The notes: a model not told the origin generated them from the letters alone. A stretch of 64,000 nucleotides of DNA from Acidisarcina polymorpha (GCF_003330725.1 NZ_CP030840.1:3534001-3598000); one strand, 5' to 3'; shown: positions 1 through 10,381, counted from the first letter of the stretch. Made by a program: numbers and translations.

Positions 1-940
1 GGCCGTTTGCGGTCTTGATCAGTGAAGTATTCATGTCGCCGGTTACATAGTGCTCACTCCAGCGAGGGTCCGAGGGCGGCACATGCGCTTTGCGGTACAC
101 GTCGAGGCCGCGCTGCGGCGTGCTCATCGAGACGAGATAGTCAAAGCGATCGCCTCGTTGAATGCCCATGTAATTGGCCACCGGGCCCAATCCGTGAGTC
201 GGATAAAGATTTCCCTGCCGCTCCGTATGCACCGTGCGCCGCCAGAGACCCTCGCCGTGATCGGAAAAAAGCTCTTCCCGCAGATCATGGATATAAGCGC
301 CCGATCCATAAAGTAGATCGCCGAACAATCCCTGTCGGATCATACGCAGCACCAGAGTCTCGTTGTAGCCGTAACAGCAGTTCTCCAGCATCATGCAGTG
401 CTTGCGCGTCCGTTCCGAGGTATCCACCAGCTTCCAGCAGTCTTCGATCGTGCCGGCGGCTGGCACCTCCACGGCAGCGTGTTTGCCGTGTTCCATCGCG
501 GCCACGGCCATCTCTACGTGCCATTTCCAGGGGGTTGCGATGATTACCAAGTCAAGATCGTCCCGGCTGACCAGCTTCTCGAAGGCATGATCGCCGTCGG
601 TGTAGACTGTCGGCGGTTTCTGACCGGTCTTCGTTACCAGTGCTTGTGCATGCACGGCCTTTTCCTGCACCACATCGCAGATTGCCGTTACATGTGCATC
701 GGCAGCTAACAGATTCGTGAGCAGGCTTGTGCCCCGGCCACCGACGCCAATAATTCCGATTTTTGGATCGACACGGTTGAAGGGTACGTCGATCATGGTC
801 GACTGCGCCGTCTGATTATCCTGCGCCTCGATACTATTGGTGGAAGATGCAAGCCCCACGCTCACTGCGCTCATGGTGCCCAACCGAATAAATCCGCGCC
901 GCGAGATGGCGCTTGTAACATCTTGTATCGCCTGAGTCAT
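1..940 (-). CDS. GH109-type alpha-N-acetylgalactosaminidase (Gfo/Idh/MocA fold), N-terminal part, runs off left edge
   Basis: The frame opens at an ATG ending at 940 and stays open to base 1, giving about 313 residues; the C-terminus lies outside the window. A twin-arginine-like signal (SRRGFIRLG, residues 13-21) is followed by a Rossmann NAD-binding loop (GIIGVGGRG, about 62-70), TPWKWH near residue 125, and EVPAAG where plain MocA dehydrogenases have EKP. Further on is NLYPTHGLGPVA near residue 260. The TPWxWH, EVP and YPTHGLGP motifs are typical of family GH109, which removes alpha-linked GalNAc by an NAD-dependent mechanism. An exported enzyme is inferred. It is divergent from the NagX-like gene. 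An ordinary MocA oxidoreductase is the alternative, but less likely given the motifs. Confidence 0.85.
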   Translation of the reverse strand, partial: MTQAIQDVTSAISRRGFIRLGTMSAVSVGLASSTNSIEAQDNQTAQSTMIDVPFNRVDPKIGIIGVGGRGTSLLTNLLAADAHVTAICDVVQEKAVHAQALVTKTGQKPPTVYTDGDHAFEKLVSRDDLDLVIIATPWKWHVEMAVAAMEHGKHAAVEVPAAGTIEDCWKLVDTSERTRKHCMMLENCCYGYNETLVLRMIRQGLFGDLLYGSGAYIHDLREELFSDHGEGLWRRTVHTERQGNLYPTHGLGPVANYMGIQRGDRFDYLVSMSTPQRGLDVYRKAHVPPSDPRWSEHYVTGDMNTSLIKTANG

Positions 941-1424
941 TCGTTGTCTCGAATCTCATGAGTTATTTTCAGCAATAAAACTTCAATCCAGTTGGATCTG
1001 CTGAGTAGGTTACGACTCGCCCTGTGATGGATGCTGTGTCCTTCTCCGCATGGGCAACAACAGAGCAGAACAAGGAAAAATGCGGCGGTGGCAAGAAGTC
1101 GACGGAAGTGTCATCGGGATCGTATTTCCTTTTCGAGAGTTCATCTCAATCCCGCCATCTTTAGTTTGTTTCGAATTATTTCGGTAAATTATGGAGTCTA
1201 CGGTCAACTTATGGGGGTGTCAACAGGAAATTCAAACCAAGAAATGTCGTTTATCGCCTGCATTTGCTTACCTGATACCCGCCCACGAACAAGCCGCTCC
1301 GCCCTGGTTCGGAAGGAATATCTTGGAAAGCCTGGTTTTCATATGCTACGATTCGAAATCCAAAGAGGCGTATCGTAATCAAGCAGAATACGAGACCCGT
1401 CTTATCGATGGCAGGTGACCTCCG
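941..1424. other. Divergent intergenic region, no gene recognised
   Basis: This 484-bp gap separates two genes transcribed away from each other and should hold both promoters. Open frames in it show no recognisable protein features and are treated as chance. The right end carries GCAGGTGACC just before the ATG at 1425, a plausible ribosome-binding site. Confidence 0.5.
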
Positions 1425-2663
1425 ATGTCGACGACCATCAGCGCCGAATATATCCAGAGCCCTTCGGCAGCTCCCGCTGACAATCCCTCCGTCCTACCGG
1501 TAAAGCGCAACGTAGCCGTCGATGCCTACCGCGGCTTCGTGATGCTCCTGATGATGGGTGAAGTGATGAGCTTTGCCGCCGTCTCCCGCGCTTATCCCGG
1601 AAGCCTCTTCTGGCGAGTGCTCGCCTACAACCAAACACATGTCGAGTGGGCGGGGCTGGGCCTCCACGATATGATCCAGCCCTCCTTCACCTTTCTTGTC
1701 GGGGTAGCGCTTCCATACTCGAATCAAAGTCGGCTGCGCAAGGGACAAAGCTTCGGCAAGCTGCTGCTTCACACCATCTGGCGCAGCTTCTTACTCGTGG
1801 CGCTCGGAATTTTTCTCCGGTCGATCCACAGCACGCAGACCTATTTCACCTTTGAAGACACGCTGACCCAGATCGGTCTCGGCTATTCCTTCGCATTTCT
1901 GCTCTCCTTCTGCCGCCCAAAGTGGCAATGGGCAGCATTCGCCGGCATCTTGTTCGCCTACTGGTCGGCGTGGGCCTTGTATCCCGCGCCGGGAGCAAAC
2001 TTCAATTACGCTGCCGTCGGAGTTCCCGCCGACTGGCACCATAACTTTACCGGCTTCGCCTCGCACTGGAACAAGAACAGCAACCTCGGGCAAGCTTTCG
2101 ATCTCTGGTTCCTCAATCTCTTCCCGCGCAGTTCGCCCTTTCTCTTCAATGACGGCGGCTATCTCACCAGCAGCTTCGTTCCAACACTGGGTACAATGTT
2201 GCTGGGTCTCTTCGCCGGTCAATGGTTCCGCAGCTCAAACCCCAAAATACCGTTGCAACGATTTCTCCTAACTGGCTTGGCATTGTTCTGCGCCGGACTC
2301 GTTTTGCATTTCACCGGTGTCTGTCCGATCGTAAAGCGAATCTGGACGCCTAGTTGGACGCTCTTCAGCGGCGGCATCTGCTTCTTTTTCCTCGCTGCCT
2401 TTTCCTGGATTGTCGATGTGAAGAACCATACCCGCTGGGCTTTTCCCTTGGTCGTCGTCGGAATGAACTCCATGGCCGCCTACCTGATCGCCCACCTGTG
2501 GGAAGGTTTCATCATCAGCAGCCTCCACATCAATCTGGGATATCGCATCTTTCAGGTTTTTGGATCGGGCCTCGAACCTTTTGTGCTGGGCACAACGGTG
2601 ATGGCAATCTACTGGCTGATCCTCTACTGGATGTACCGCAGAAAGCTCTTCCTGCGCATTTGA
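1425..2663 (+). CDS. NagX-like / DUF5009 multi-pass membrane protein (HGSNAT-type acyltransferase family)
   Basis: A 412-residue polytopic membrane protein. The family signature lies at the N-terminus: VDAYRGFVMLLMMGEVM (about residues 32-48), then a conserved His-rich loop (HVEWAGLGLHDMIQPSFTFLVG split around residues 72-93). About ten or more hydrophobic segments follow, ending in a short basic tail (RRKLFLRI). The family includes bacterial NagX, linked to N-acetylglucosamine use, and the eukaryotic heparan-alpha-glucosaminide N-acetyltransferase. Placement next to a GH109 gene fits amino-sugar handling, but whether it transports or acetylates cannot be told from sequence. The start has a plausible ribosome-binding site (GCAGGTGA). 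Confidence 0.85.
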   Translation: MSTTISAEYIQSPSAAPADNPSVLPVKRNVAVDAYRGFVMLLMMGEVMSFAAVSRAYPGSLFWRVLAYNQTHVEWAGLGLHDMIQPSFTFLVGVALPYSNQSRLRKGQSFGKLLLHTIWRSFLLVALGIFLRSIHSTQTYFTFEDTLTQIGLGYSFAFLLSFCRPKWQWAAFAGILFAYWSAWALYPAPGANFNYAAVGVPADWHHNFTGFASHWNKNSNLGQAFDLWFLNLFPRSSPFLFNDGGYLTSSFVPTLGTMLLGLFAGQWFRSSNPKIPLQRFLLTGLALFCAGLVLHFTGVCPIVKRIWTPSWTLFSGGICFFFLAAFSWIVDVKNHTRWAFPLVVVGMNSMAAYLIAHLWEGFIISSLHINLGYRIFQVFGSGLEPFVLGTTVMAIYWLILYWMYRRKLFLRI

Positions 2664-2681
2664 GTATGCGCCGTCCCTCGA

Positions 2682-3729
2682 TTAGCGCAGCAGACGGAGC
2701 GCGTTTTCGCGAAAGACCTTGAGCAGGACCTCGTCCGGCAGATTCAGTCCATAGATGTTCCACCGTCCCCGTGTCGAAGCGTGCGAGGGATACTTGAAAT
2801 ACTCGTCCTCGGTTTCGAGAAAGCGGAAGTAAAGCCGATACATTGTCTCTTGGGGCAGCAGCTCTGCACCAAACAAAATCCGGTCCGGAAAGCGCAGAAA
2901 GAGCCGCCGCGCCGAATACGGCTGGCGTCCCAGCTCCGAAGCCCGCGCGCTGATGTCGATCAGCACATTCGGATAAGTCTCGAGCAGCTTCGTCGCGCGG
3001 CTGAGGTCCTCGCCGCTCTCCGCAACATGGGCAGCTACAAAAGTCGTCTTTGGATGCCTCGCGAAGACCCGGTCTCTCTGATCGAGCAGTTCCTCTTTCG
3101 AATATTGAGAGCCGTGAAAACCCCACTCCGGATGGGCAGCAAGCTCCTCATACCGTTCATTGGAGGCATCGATCGGCAGAAAGAACGCACTGGGGTCAGC
3201 AGTGTGAAACATGACCGGGGTCACCAGCTCCGCGGCCTTGTCAAAGATCGGAGCGAGCCTCTCGTCGTCGATCCTAAAAAGCTCGCCATCGTCGTCTCGA
3301 ACAAGCAGCCCCAGGTCTTTCCAGAATTGATCCCCTGCGCGCCTCGTTCGACCAGCTGTTCCAGGCGGTCGCACGTCACCCTAGCAAAGTGATTTGCTCA
3401 ATGCCTGACCGATCCATCCAGCCGATGGTCGCAAACCGGTGCGGGTCGGCGGCGTGGAATTATCGATCATCCGCAGCGCCGCCTCGCCGGTCTGCGTCGT
3501 AATATTCACGATGCGCTCAACGCCGCAGGCATCCATCACTTCAAGTACGCGGTCAGGCTCCAGGGCATCCAGGTGATTGTGATAGTCAATGACCGGACCT
3601 TCGGCTTCTCGATCTCACGTTCTTCCTTACGAGCATCGACCGCGGTTTAAATTTCCCTAAAGGAAGAGAAACCTCCGCTTTGGCCGTAACCACGGCCACA
3701 AACTTGTCTTCGTCGTTCGGTAGAGTCAT
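2682..3729 (-). pseudogene. Amidohydrolase (amidohydrolase_2, TIM-barrel) broken by several frameshifts
   Basis: Joining three frames on this strand recovers one protein. It starts MTLPNDEDKF at 3729, continues in another frame as VIDYHNHLDALEPDRVLEVM, then FATIGWMDRSGIEQ, and is finally open to 2682 with HTADPSAFFLPID, TTFVAAHVAESGEDL and NVLIDISARASELGRQP. DYHNHLD and the later His/Asp motifs are the metal-binding pattern of PF04909 hydrolases. At least three breaks (near 3615, 3410 and 3330), one with an in-frame TAG, make a functional product unlikely. The longest remaining open piece is 230 codons. A second, shorter relic of the same family lies at 19880-20110. Substrate is unknown. Confidence 0.8.
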
Positions 3730-3826
3730 TGCAGGGAGAGCCTCTTGAGAGTGTCCCGCGCGTTTGCCACTCTAGAGGCTGAAAAAGGATCGGTGAATCA
3801 GAAACGAAATAAAACAAAATGGCTGA

Positions 3827-5215
3827 CTAACGTTCGTCCCGACGGCGATTCATTGGTCCCGGCTCGTCCAAATTCCTCGCCGAGGTTGCCGAGGGTGCAC
3901 GTCGGTCGATGAGCATGTAGATGGCGGCGGTTGCCGCCAGAGGCATTAGACCGGCCACAAGAAAGGCCGGCCCATATGAGAAGCGGTCCGCTGTTACGCC
4001 AACGATGTATGTAAAGACGGAGCCCGCCAATCCTGCCGCGAGACCGCTTACCCCCGTAACCGTCGCCACGACATCCTGAGGGAAGAGATCCGCAGGGAGC
4101 GTCAGGCCCATCGTCGACCAGCTCGCGAATCCCCAAAGTGCGACACAGATCAAAGCCAATGCGAAATAGGAATTATGCACCCTCGCCGCGGGAATGCCGG
4201 CAAGCATGGGAACGCAGCTGATGGCGCACACCCAAAGCCGCGCCTCAAGTACGGGCATGCCCCGCCGCACCCAATAGCCGGAGAGCGCGCCCCCCGTAAA
4301 GTTTCCAATGTCAGCGGCGACAAACGGGATCCAGGCAAAGAGTGCGATCCGTTGCAGGCTGAAGCCACGAGCATCGCTCAGGTACTGCGGAAGCCAGAAC
4401 ACGTAAAACCACCAGATCGGGTCGGTGAGGGCGCGACCTAGGACAACACCCCATAGATTCCGCTCCCGCAACAGATTCCCCCAGCGGCCCCACCCAGCGG
4501 CTATGGATTTTGCGCGCGCCGTCTGTCCCGAACGAATATAGGTGGCCTCGCTCCCGGTTACTCGCGGATGACGGTCGAGTGGGTGATAAACCCGCAACCA
4601 CACAAAGAGCCAGATGAATCCCAGTGAGCCGGAAAAGATGAACGCCCATCTCCACCCAACCGAGAGTGCGATCCAGGGAATCGCGAGTGCCGCGATCATT
4701 CCGCCAACACTTGAGCCGCTGTCAAAGACTGCGACAGCAAGGCTCCTCTCTTGATCGGGAAACCATTCAGCGACGGCCTTCCCGGCTCCCGGCCAGTTGA
4801 AGCCTTCTCCGATACCCAGCATGAACCGAAAGGCAGCGAAACCAAAAGCCGAACTCGCCAGACCGGTAATCATGTTGACCGTCGACCAGAGAATGACGGC
4901 TGCCGCCAGCCCGATACGCGTGCCGACAATGTCGAGAATAATTCCGCCGATCAGCCAGGTAAACGCATAGGAAACCTGGAACGCGCCCATAATCTTCCCC
5001 AGCTGCGTGTGGGTGAGATGGAACTGCGCCGTGATCATGGGAGATAGAACTGAAAAGGTCTGGCGGCTTATGTAGTTGATGACGGTGGAGCAGAAGAGTA
5101 CCCAGCCAATGCGCCACCGTACATTCCCGCCGGCACTCTTCCCCGATGTCGTGGGTGGTGTATGCTTCGCTTCGATTGGATTGGTCGGCTGCCCCGGCAT
5201 GATCTTGACTGGCAT
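3827..5215 (-). CDS. MFS transporter, ACS family (ExuT/hexuronate-like)
   Basis: A 462-residue twelve-helix major facilitator. INYISRQTFSVLSP in the first helix, the GIGEGFNWPGAGKAVAEWFP stretch near residue 138 and DSGSSVGG shortly after match the anion:cation symporter (ACS) branch that imports hexuronates, galactonate or related sugar acids. It lies downstream of a TonB receptor on the same strand, so it is probably the inner-membrane importer for the oligosaccharide-derived sugar taken up there. Start at 5215 is uncertain; an in-frame ATG at 5200 is an alternative. Both ends look complete (basic C-terminal tail). Confidence 0.9.
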   Translation of the reverse strand: MPVKIMPGQPTNPIEAKHTPPTTSGKSAGGNVRWRIGWVLFCSTVINYISRQTFSVLSPMITAQFHLTHTQLGKIMGAFQVSYAFTWLIGGIILDIVGTRIGLAAAVILWSTVNMITGLASSAFGFAAFRFMLGIGEGFNWPGAGKAVAEWFPDQERSLAVAVFDSGSSVGGMIAALAIPWIALSVGWRWAFIFSGSLGFIWLFVWLRVYHPLDRHPRVTGSEATYIRSGQTARAKSIAAGWGRWGNLLRERNLWGVVLGRALTDPIWWFYVFWLPQYLSDARGFSLQRIALFAWIPFVAADIGNFTGGALSGYWVRRGMPVLEARLWVCAISCVPMLAGIPAARVHNSYFALALICVALWGFASWSTMGLTLPADLFPQDVVATVTGVSGLAAGLAGSVFTYIVGVTADRFSYGPAFLVAGLMPLAATAAIYMLIDRRAPSATSARNLDEPGPMNRRRDER

Positions 5216-5296
5216 CCTTCTTTTTTGGAGTTCAACTCAATGGCCAGTGCAAAATGGAGCGCACGGCCGCAGTCTCTCGGATAGCGCTCCGTCGAT

Positions 5297-8200
5297 TTAA
5301 AAGTTCAGCTTCACCGCTCCCTGGAAGATCCTGGCTCCATAGTTGTTGGTTGTGGCTGTGATCTGTCCAAATGTTGGTGAGGTCAGGGAGGTAGTCTGTC
5401 CAATATAGCCGCCGCTTTCCGGGGTCGCAAAGTTGGGATGATTTAGCAGGTTGAATGCCTCCAGACGAAGCGCAAGATTCAGACGCTCGTGGATGGGTAA
5501 GATTCGGCTCAAGGCGCTGTCGACTTGAAGGAACTTCGGGCCGCGGAACTGGTCGCGCGCCACACTCCCGTATGTTCCGATCGCGTTCGGCGCGAAGGCG
5601 CCGGGGTTGATGAACTGAGCGTTGATCGATTGTCCGCTCTTGATCTTGTTATGGGTATACAAAGCAGTCGACGGAACCAGATCAGGACGATCGTTCCCGA
5701 TATCGGTGAGCGAATTGTCCACGCCCGTGATCACCGTAAAAGGCGCTCCATCGGTTGCATGAACAAGCGGAGCGAACTCCCAGTGATTCACGATCAGGCC
5801 CGCAGCCCCGGTGAGCGGAAAATGGCTCGTGGCCACTAGTAAGGTATTGAAGACATGGCGGAAGTCAAAGCCACAATTGGCGCGGTCGGCTTTGATATTG
5901 GCTGGGTCCTGCACCGTGACGGCTTCTGTATCGCCGACACTGTCGGCGATGTCGATGCAGTGAGACCAGGTGTAATTGGCCATCAATACAAAGCTCGACG
6001 ACAGGCGGTGTTGAATGGTCGTGATGAGTCCGTTGTAACTTGAGTTGGCTCCCGTAACCACGAAGGTAGAGCCTTGACCGCCCCCCGCGTAGTAGGGGCC
6101 CGCCGCTGGATTCGCAAGCGTCAGGGAAAACCGCGACGCCGTATTGCCAAGCGTCGAGCACGGACCGTCGCCGCAATTGCCGGGAATATAAACCGCGGGA
6201 CTCATCGGCAACGCGTAGCTGTTGTAGTTGGTCCGGTTGCCGATGTAGTCGATCTGGAACTGCCAGCCATGCGCAAACTCCTGCTGTATGCTTACGGTGT
6301 ATTGGAACATCACCGGCGGCTGGTACTGGCGCGGCAGAACTATGTACTGCGATCCAGGCTGAAACGCTATATCCGGATTAGGCTTGATCGGCGCGGGAAA
6401 CGGATTGGTCGTGACCGTGCCGTTAGACCACGGGCTCGAGAAGTTTAAGGGCTGATTCACGGGATTATTCGCGATGGACTGTGAAAACGGCGGGTTTACG
6501 TTCATGTTCTGGCCCATGAAGAAATTCACCAGGTCATAGACCATGGCTCCGCCGACACGGAAGACAAGCTTGCCGTCTCCCTTCAGATCGATCGTCGCTC
6601 CAGCCCGTGGAGAGAACTGCCAGAGAGAGTTTTTCGTCATGGCTTTGGGAACGCCGGCGTCTCCATAGAACAGGCTGCCCGCCGGGGCGTTGGGATAGAC
6701 GCTGCTCACGGTGCCATTGAGAAAGTTTTTTATGCTGAACGTAGAGCCGCGGCCAAAATAGTCCGTCGGAAAAAACTCCGGCGCCCAGCGAACGCCGCCG
6801 GTCAAGACGATCTTATCGTTGAGGTGATAGGTGTCCATGATGTAAAGGCTCGGAATCGGTGCGCGCAACGCATCCAGCTGCGGACTGCTCTGTTCGAAAC
6901 TGTTCATCGACCCGGTGAGGAAATCCAGATTTGCATCTGCGCCCGTAGCGCCCGGGCTCTGCCCGGCGGGTCCAAACTGGCTGTAAACGCCACTGAAGTT
7001 GAAAGACCCATTGCCTTGATAGACGTTGTTCTCGTTGAACTGGGAACGTACGAATTCGCCGCCAAAAGCGATCTGATGCTTGCCATGCACCCAGGTGATA
7101 TCGTCCGCAAAGGCAAAGGTATTCACATTGAACGTCGCTGGCGCACCCGAATAGATGCTCCACTTATCGGTGACTTGCAGATTGAGGCTGACCGGCGCGG
7201 TGCTGTACATGTCGATGCCCAGGGTGGCCGGGTTGATGCCTTCGGGGGCCGGACCTCGATTGATGCGCCGCCGTGATCCCGTCGCGTGGAAGGTATTAAC
7301 GAGGTGAGGGGTTGGAATATAGGTTTCGCCCAGCGTGATTGACTGCACACGCTCGTAGTTGCCGGTTTGTCCAGTGATAAGAATGTTGGTCGGCGAGAAA
7401 AAAGCCGGGTGCTGGTAGTCATCGATCCAATAGCGTCCATACAGGCTGTGTTGCGCATTGATCGACCAATCCCCGCGGGTCACGAATTGGTTCTCAGTCA
7501 CCTTCGAGGGAATTGCGAAGGTTACAAGACCGCACGCGTTGGTCGGCGCAGGAAGATATTTGTCTAACGCAAGAGCTGTGACATTGAAAAGAGACGGATC
7601 GATATGGTTGTTCGGCAGGAGTGCGCCCGTTTGTGGATTGACCAATTGGATAGGGCTCGTCTGGCAGGCTGAGTTCTCGGTTGCAGAGAAGTCGCCGGCC
7701 AGGTTGGCGGCCGTCGGAACATAAGCAGGAGTCAACGACTGGCTTTGGCCGCTGTTGAGCCGCTGATATCCGGCAAAGAAAAACAGCTTGTCGCGAATGA
7801 TCCTGCCGCCGAAGGTGCCGCCAAACTGGTTCTGATGCAAAGTATCTTTCGATGTCGAAAAGAAGTTCGTCGCATCGATGTAGTTATTGCGAATGAACTC
7901 AAAGGCCGAGCCATGCCAGTCATTGGATCCGGAGCGAGTAACCACATTGACGAGGCCTCCCGGGTGCAGTCCACTCTGTGCGCCGAGGTCTGTCGTCTCT
8001 ACGCTGAACTGCGCGACTGCGTCAGGGAACGGGAAGGGAAGATTGATATTGGTCATGTAGTCGTTGTGGTCGCCCCCATCCAGCCGGTAATCGGTGAAGT
8101 TCCCTTGTCCGCCGGCAATGGAGATGACCGCTGAGCTATAGAACGTCTTGCTTCCTTGAACATCATTTCCCTCATTGGCATTCACCGCGCCTCCCATAAG

Positions 8201-8707
8201 CGTGACGAGGTCGGTCATCTGCCTTCCATTGAGGGGCAGCGCGGTGAGCGTCTTTTCATCGACCGTCTGCTTCAGCGAGCTATCTTCGGTCTGGAGTGCA
8301 AGACCAGCGGCCCGCACCTCGACCACCTGATTAACGTTTCCTGGCTTCATGCTCACATTGACAGCTATACTGCTGCCCACATCGAGCACAATGTTCGACT
8401 GGCGATAGTGCTGGAATCCTGCAGCGTCTGAGTCGACAAGGTAGTTCCCGATGGGAAGACTCGGAAAGCTGTACAGGCCGGTGCTGCTGCTCGTCGCCGC
8501 ATGCTTAACCTGTGTTGCAACGTCGGTAGCCGTCACCGTCGCGTTCGGAATGGCCGCGCCGGTCTGATCGAGAACACTTCCCTGAATGCTGCCCGTACCC
8601 GCCGTCTGCGCCAGGACTGGCGCTGTGAAAGACAGCATGTACAGACCGAGACTCGCCAGAACGGAAATATACAATTTTGTTTTGTGTGTCACTCTAGTTA
8701 GGCACAT
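5297..8707 (-). CDS. TonB-dependent receptor, Oar-like, with carboxypeptidase regulatory-like domain
   Basis: An 1136-residue outer-membrane receptor. The N-terminus has a signal peptide ending in VLAQ, a carboxypeptidase-regulatory-like domain (GSIQGSVLDQTGAAIPNATV, about residues 38-57), then a plug with LPLNGRQMTDLVTLMGG near 165-180 and RSGSNDWHGSAFEFIRNN near 258. The long barrel ends in the aromatic beta signal KLNF. This is the Acidobacteriota form of SusC/Oar receptors for large glycans or their breakdown products. A GGAGGAAC ribosome-binding site supports the ATG at 8707. It sits with an MFS importer and glycan genes. The ligand cannot be read from sequence. Confidence 0.93.
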   Translation of the reverse strand: MCLTRVTHKTKLYISVLASLGLYMLSFTAPVLAQTAGTGSIQGSVLDQTGAAIPNATVTATDVATQVKHAATSSSTGLYSFPSLPIGNYLVDSDAAGFQHYRQSNIVLDVGSSIAVNVSMKPGNVNQVVEVRAAGLALQTEDSSLKQTVDEKTLTALPLNGRQMTDLVTLMGGAVNANEGNDVQGSKTFYSSAVISIAGGQGNFTDYRLDGGDHNDYMTNINLPFPFPDAVAQFSVETTDLGAQSGLHPGGLVNVVTRSGSNDWHGSAFEFIRNNYIDATNFFSTSKDTLHQNQFGGTFGGRIIRDKLFFFAGYQRLNSGQSQSLTPAYVPTAANLAGDFSATENSACQTSPIQLVNPQTGALLPNNHIDPSLFNVTALALDKYLPAPTNACGLVTFAIPSKVTENQFVTRGDWSINAQHSLYGRYWIDDYQHPAFFSPTNILITGQTGNYERVQSITLGETYIPTPHLVNTFHATGSRRRINRGPAPEGINPATLGIDMYSTAPVSLNLQVTDKWSIYSGAPATFNVNTFAFADDITWVHGKHQIAFGGEFVRSQFNENNVYQGNGSFNFSGVYSQFGPAGQSPGATGADANLDFLTGSMNSFEQSSPQLDALRAPIPSLYIMDTYHLNDKIVLTGGVRWAPEFFPTDYFGRGSTFSIKNFLNGTVSSVYPNAPAGSLFYGDAGVPKAMTKNSLWQFSPRAGATIDLKGDGKLVFRVGGAMVYDLVNFFMGQNMNVNPPFSQSIANNPVNQPLNFSSPWSNGTVTTNPFPAPIKPNPDIAFQPGSQYIVLPRQYQPPVMFQYTVSIQQEFAHGWQFQIDYIGNRTNYNSYALPMSPAVYIPGNCGDGPCSTLGNTASRFSLTLANPAAGPYYAGGGQGSTFVVTGANSSYNGLITTIQHRLSSSFVLMANYTWSHCIDIADSVGDTEAVTVQDPANIKADRANCGFDFRHVFNTLLVATSHFPLTGAAGLIVNHWEFAPLVHATDGAPFTVITGVDNSLTDIGNDRPDLVPSTALYTHNKIKSGQSINAQFINPGAFAPNAIGTYGSVARDQFRGPKFLQVDSALSRILPIHERLNLALRLEAFNLLNHPNFATPESGGYIGQTTSLTSPTFGQITATTNNYGARIFQGAVKLNF

Positions 8708-8871
8708 CGGAGTTCCTCCACGAGTGAATGATGTTTCGGTACTGTTTGGCCCTGAAGAAGCCCTAAGCGCGATCGTTGTTTGGCGACACCTCCCCGCTTG
8801 ATCCGCTGAGCATTCAAGGTGGGCGGACCCAGTGTTATGTGTCTTGTGTCTTCAGGCGCCGTTCTTCGCGC

Positions 8872-10308
8872 TCATCCCGGCTGCGGAACAGGATGATCGA
8901 CGATCTCTTCTGCCGTTGGGTCCCAGTAAAGCTTCTTTCCCGTCAAATACGATTGGGCCGCCATGATGATCACGATTGAGTGAGAGAATCCGTGATCGAC
9001 TGTGGCGCTCGGCTGGCTGCGGTTGCGCATGGCGGCGAACCAATCGACTACATGACTTACATCGTCATCGTCGGGGCCGAGCGAGTTTGGCGCCGCTGCC
9101 CCCGGCACCTGGATCAACTCTTCGGCATCGTTGCCGGTTCCAACGATAGGCACTCCTTTGTAGACAGGGCCGCCACCGTAAGGATCATACTCATCTCTGC
9201 CGCCCTCTTTGCTCACCGTGAACAGCGAAGCCCCTTCTCCCCCATAGTTGGCGATCGTGCCGTCCCTGCCCTGGATGCGAGAGAAGCTCCGGTAGCTGTT
9301 GCTCATGATGGACTTATAGGTGTAAAGAAATCCCTTCGGATAGGTCACCGCCGCCACGCAGGCGTCAGGATTCTCGCGCCCATCGGTCCAGGTGAAGACC
9401 CCGCCATTCGCCACCACGCTGACCGGATAAGCTTCGTCGGTCCACAGGTGCACCAGGTCGCAGCCATGACTCATCCATTGATCGAAGAGTCCGGAAGAGA
9501 AGTCCTTGTACAGTCTGAACTCCAGATAGACATGCGGGTCAAACGGACGGTCCGGCTTGCCTAACAGCCAGCGCTTCCAGTCGGTGTCTTCTTCCTTGAG
9601 TTGCGAGGGGCGATTGAGCCATTCCTTCCACTCCATGTTGCGGTCCTCTAGCATCTCGCGCGAGACGCCGACGTCCCAGGGGACGAAGCGCCAGCGCTCC
9701 TCGTTGACATTCCATTCCTGTTCGACGTGCACCACCTTGCCGATGCGTCCTGAGCGAATAATGTCACGCACAGCGATCTGGTATGGCTGGCTGCGGTGCT
9801 GCGATCCCATCTGCACGACTTGCTTCGAGTCCTTGGTCACATCGCGCGCTTCCTTGGCCTCTGACAACACGTTGGCAAAAGGCTTTTCAACGTAACAATC
9901 CTTGCCCGCCTTCACCACTTCAGTACATAGCTTTGCGTGTTGAAAATCGCCGGTTGCGATCATCACGCCGTCGATGTCCTGGCGCGCCAGCATCTCTTCG
10001 GAGTACTTGTAGATCTGAGGTTCGAGATTGAATGCCGCCCGTACCTGGGCGGCCCGCCGATCGCGCGCCTTGTTCCAGATGTCGCAGACTGCAACCGTCT
10101 CGACGGGCGTCTGTTTTGAGGCCAGTTGGACCATATGTACATGGCCATGACTGCGGCCGCCGCAGCCCAGTTGTCCCAGACGTATCCGGTCATTGGAGCC
10201 GAGAATCCTTGCGTAGGAGCGGGCGCTCACGCTGGCTGCCAGCAAAGTACCGCCCGCCTGTTTGAGAAATGTCCGTCGATCGGTACCTGAATTCGTCTCT
10301 TGCGTCAT
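8872..10308 (-). CDS. Exported Gfo/Idh/MocA family oxidoreductase
   Basis: A 478-residue protein with a twin-arginine signal (DRRTFLKQAGG, near residues 9-19) leading to an Ala-rich hydrophobic stretch. The NAD(P)-binding loop is GQLGCGGRSHGH and the catalytic-lysine motif is YVEKPF, as in ordinary MocA dehydrogenases rather than GH109. The C-terminal domain carries LFDQWMSHGCDLVHLWT. A longer frame extends upstream to 10446 but overlaps the next gene; the ATG at 10308 has a GGGGGCG-type ribosome-binding site and begins the signal peptide cleanly. It ends 165 bp before the TonB receptor start and is probably co-transcribed with the NagB-like gene. Substrate is unknown; a role in sugar oxidation or epimerisation is inferred. 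Confidence 0.88.
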   Translation of the reverse strand: MTQETNSGTDRRTFLKQAGGTLLAASVSARSYARILGSNDRIRLGQLGCGGRSHGHVHMVQLASKQTPVETVAVCDIWNKARDRRAAQVRAAFNLEPQIYKYSEEMLARQDIDGVMIATGDFQHAKLCTEVVKAGKDCYVEKPFANVLSEAKEARDVTKDSKQVVQMGSQHRSQPYQIAVRDIIRSGRIGKVVHVEQEWNVNEERWRFVPWDVGVSREMLEDRNMEWKEWLNRPSQLKEEDTDWKRWLLGKPDRPFDPHVYLEFRLYKDFSSGLFDQWMSHGCDLVHLWTDEAYPVSVVANGGVFTWTDGRENPDACVAAVTYPKGFLYTYKSIMSNSYRSFSRIQGRDGTIANYGGEGASLFTVSKEGGRDEYDPYGGGPVYKGVPIVGTGNDAEELIQVPGAAAPNSLGPDDDDVSHVVDWFAAMRNRSQPSATVDHGFSHSIVIIMAAQSYLTGKKLYWDPTAEEIVDHPVPQPG

Positions 10309-10381
10309 AACGCCCCCATCGGTCCTGTGCACTTTCTTGTACAGTCCTTGCAGTGCCGGCCGCTTCGCTTCCTGGCGAGGT

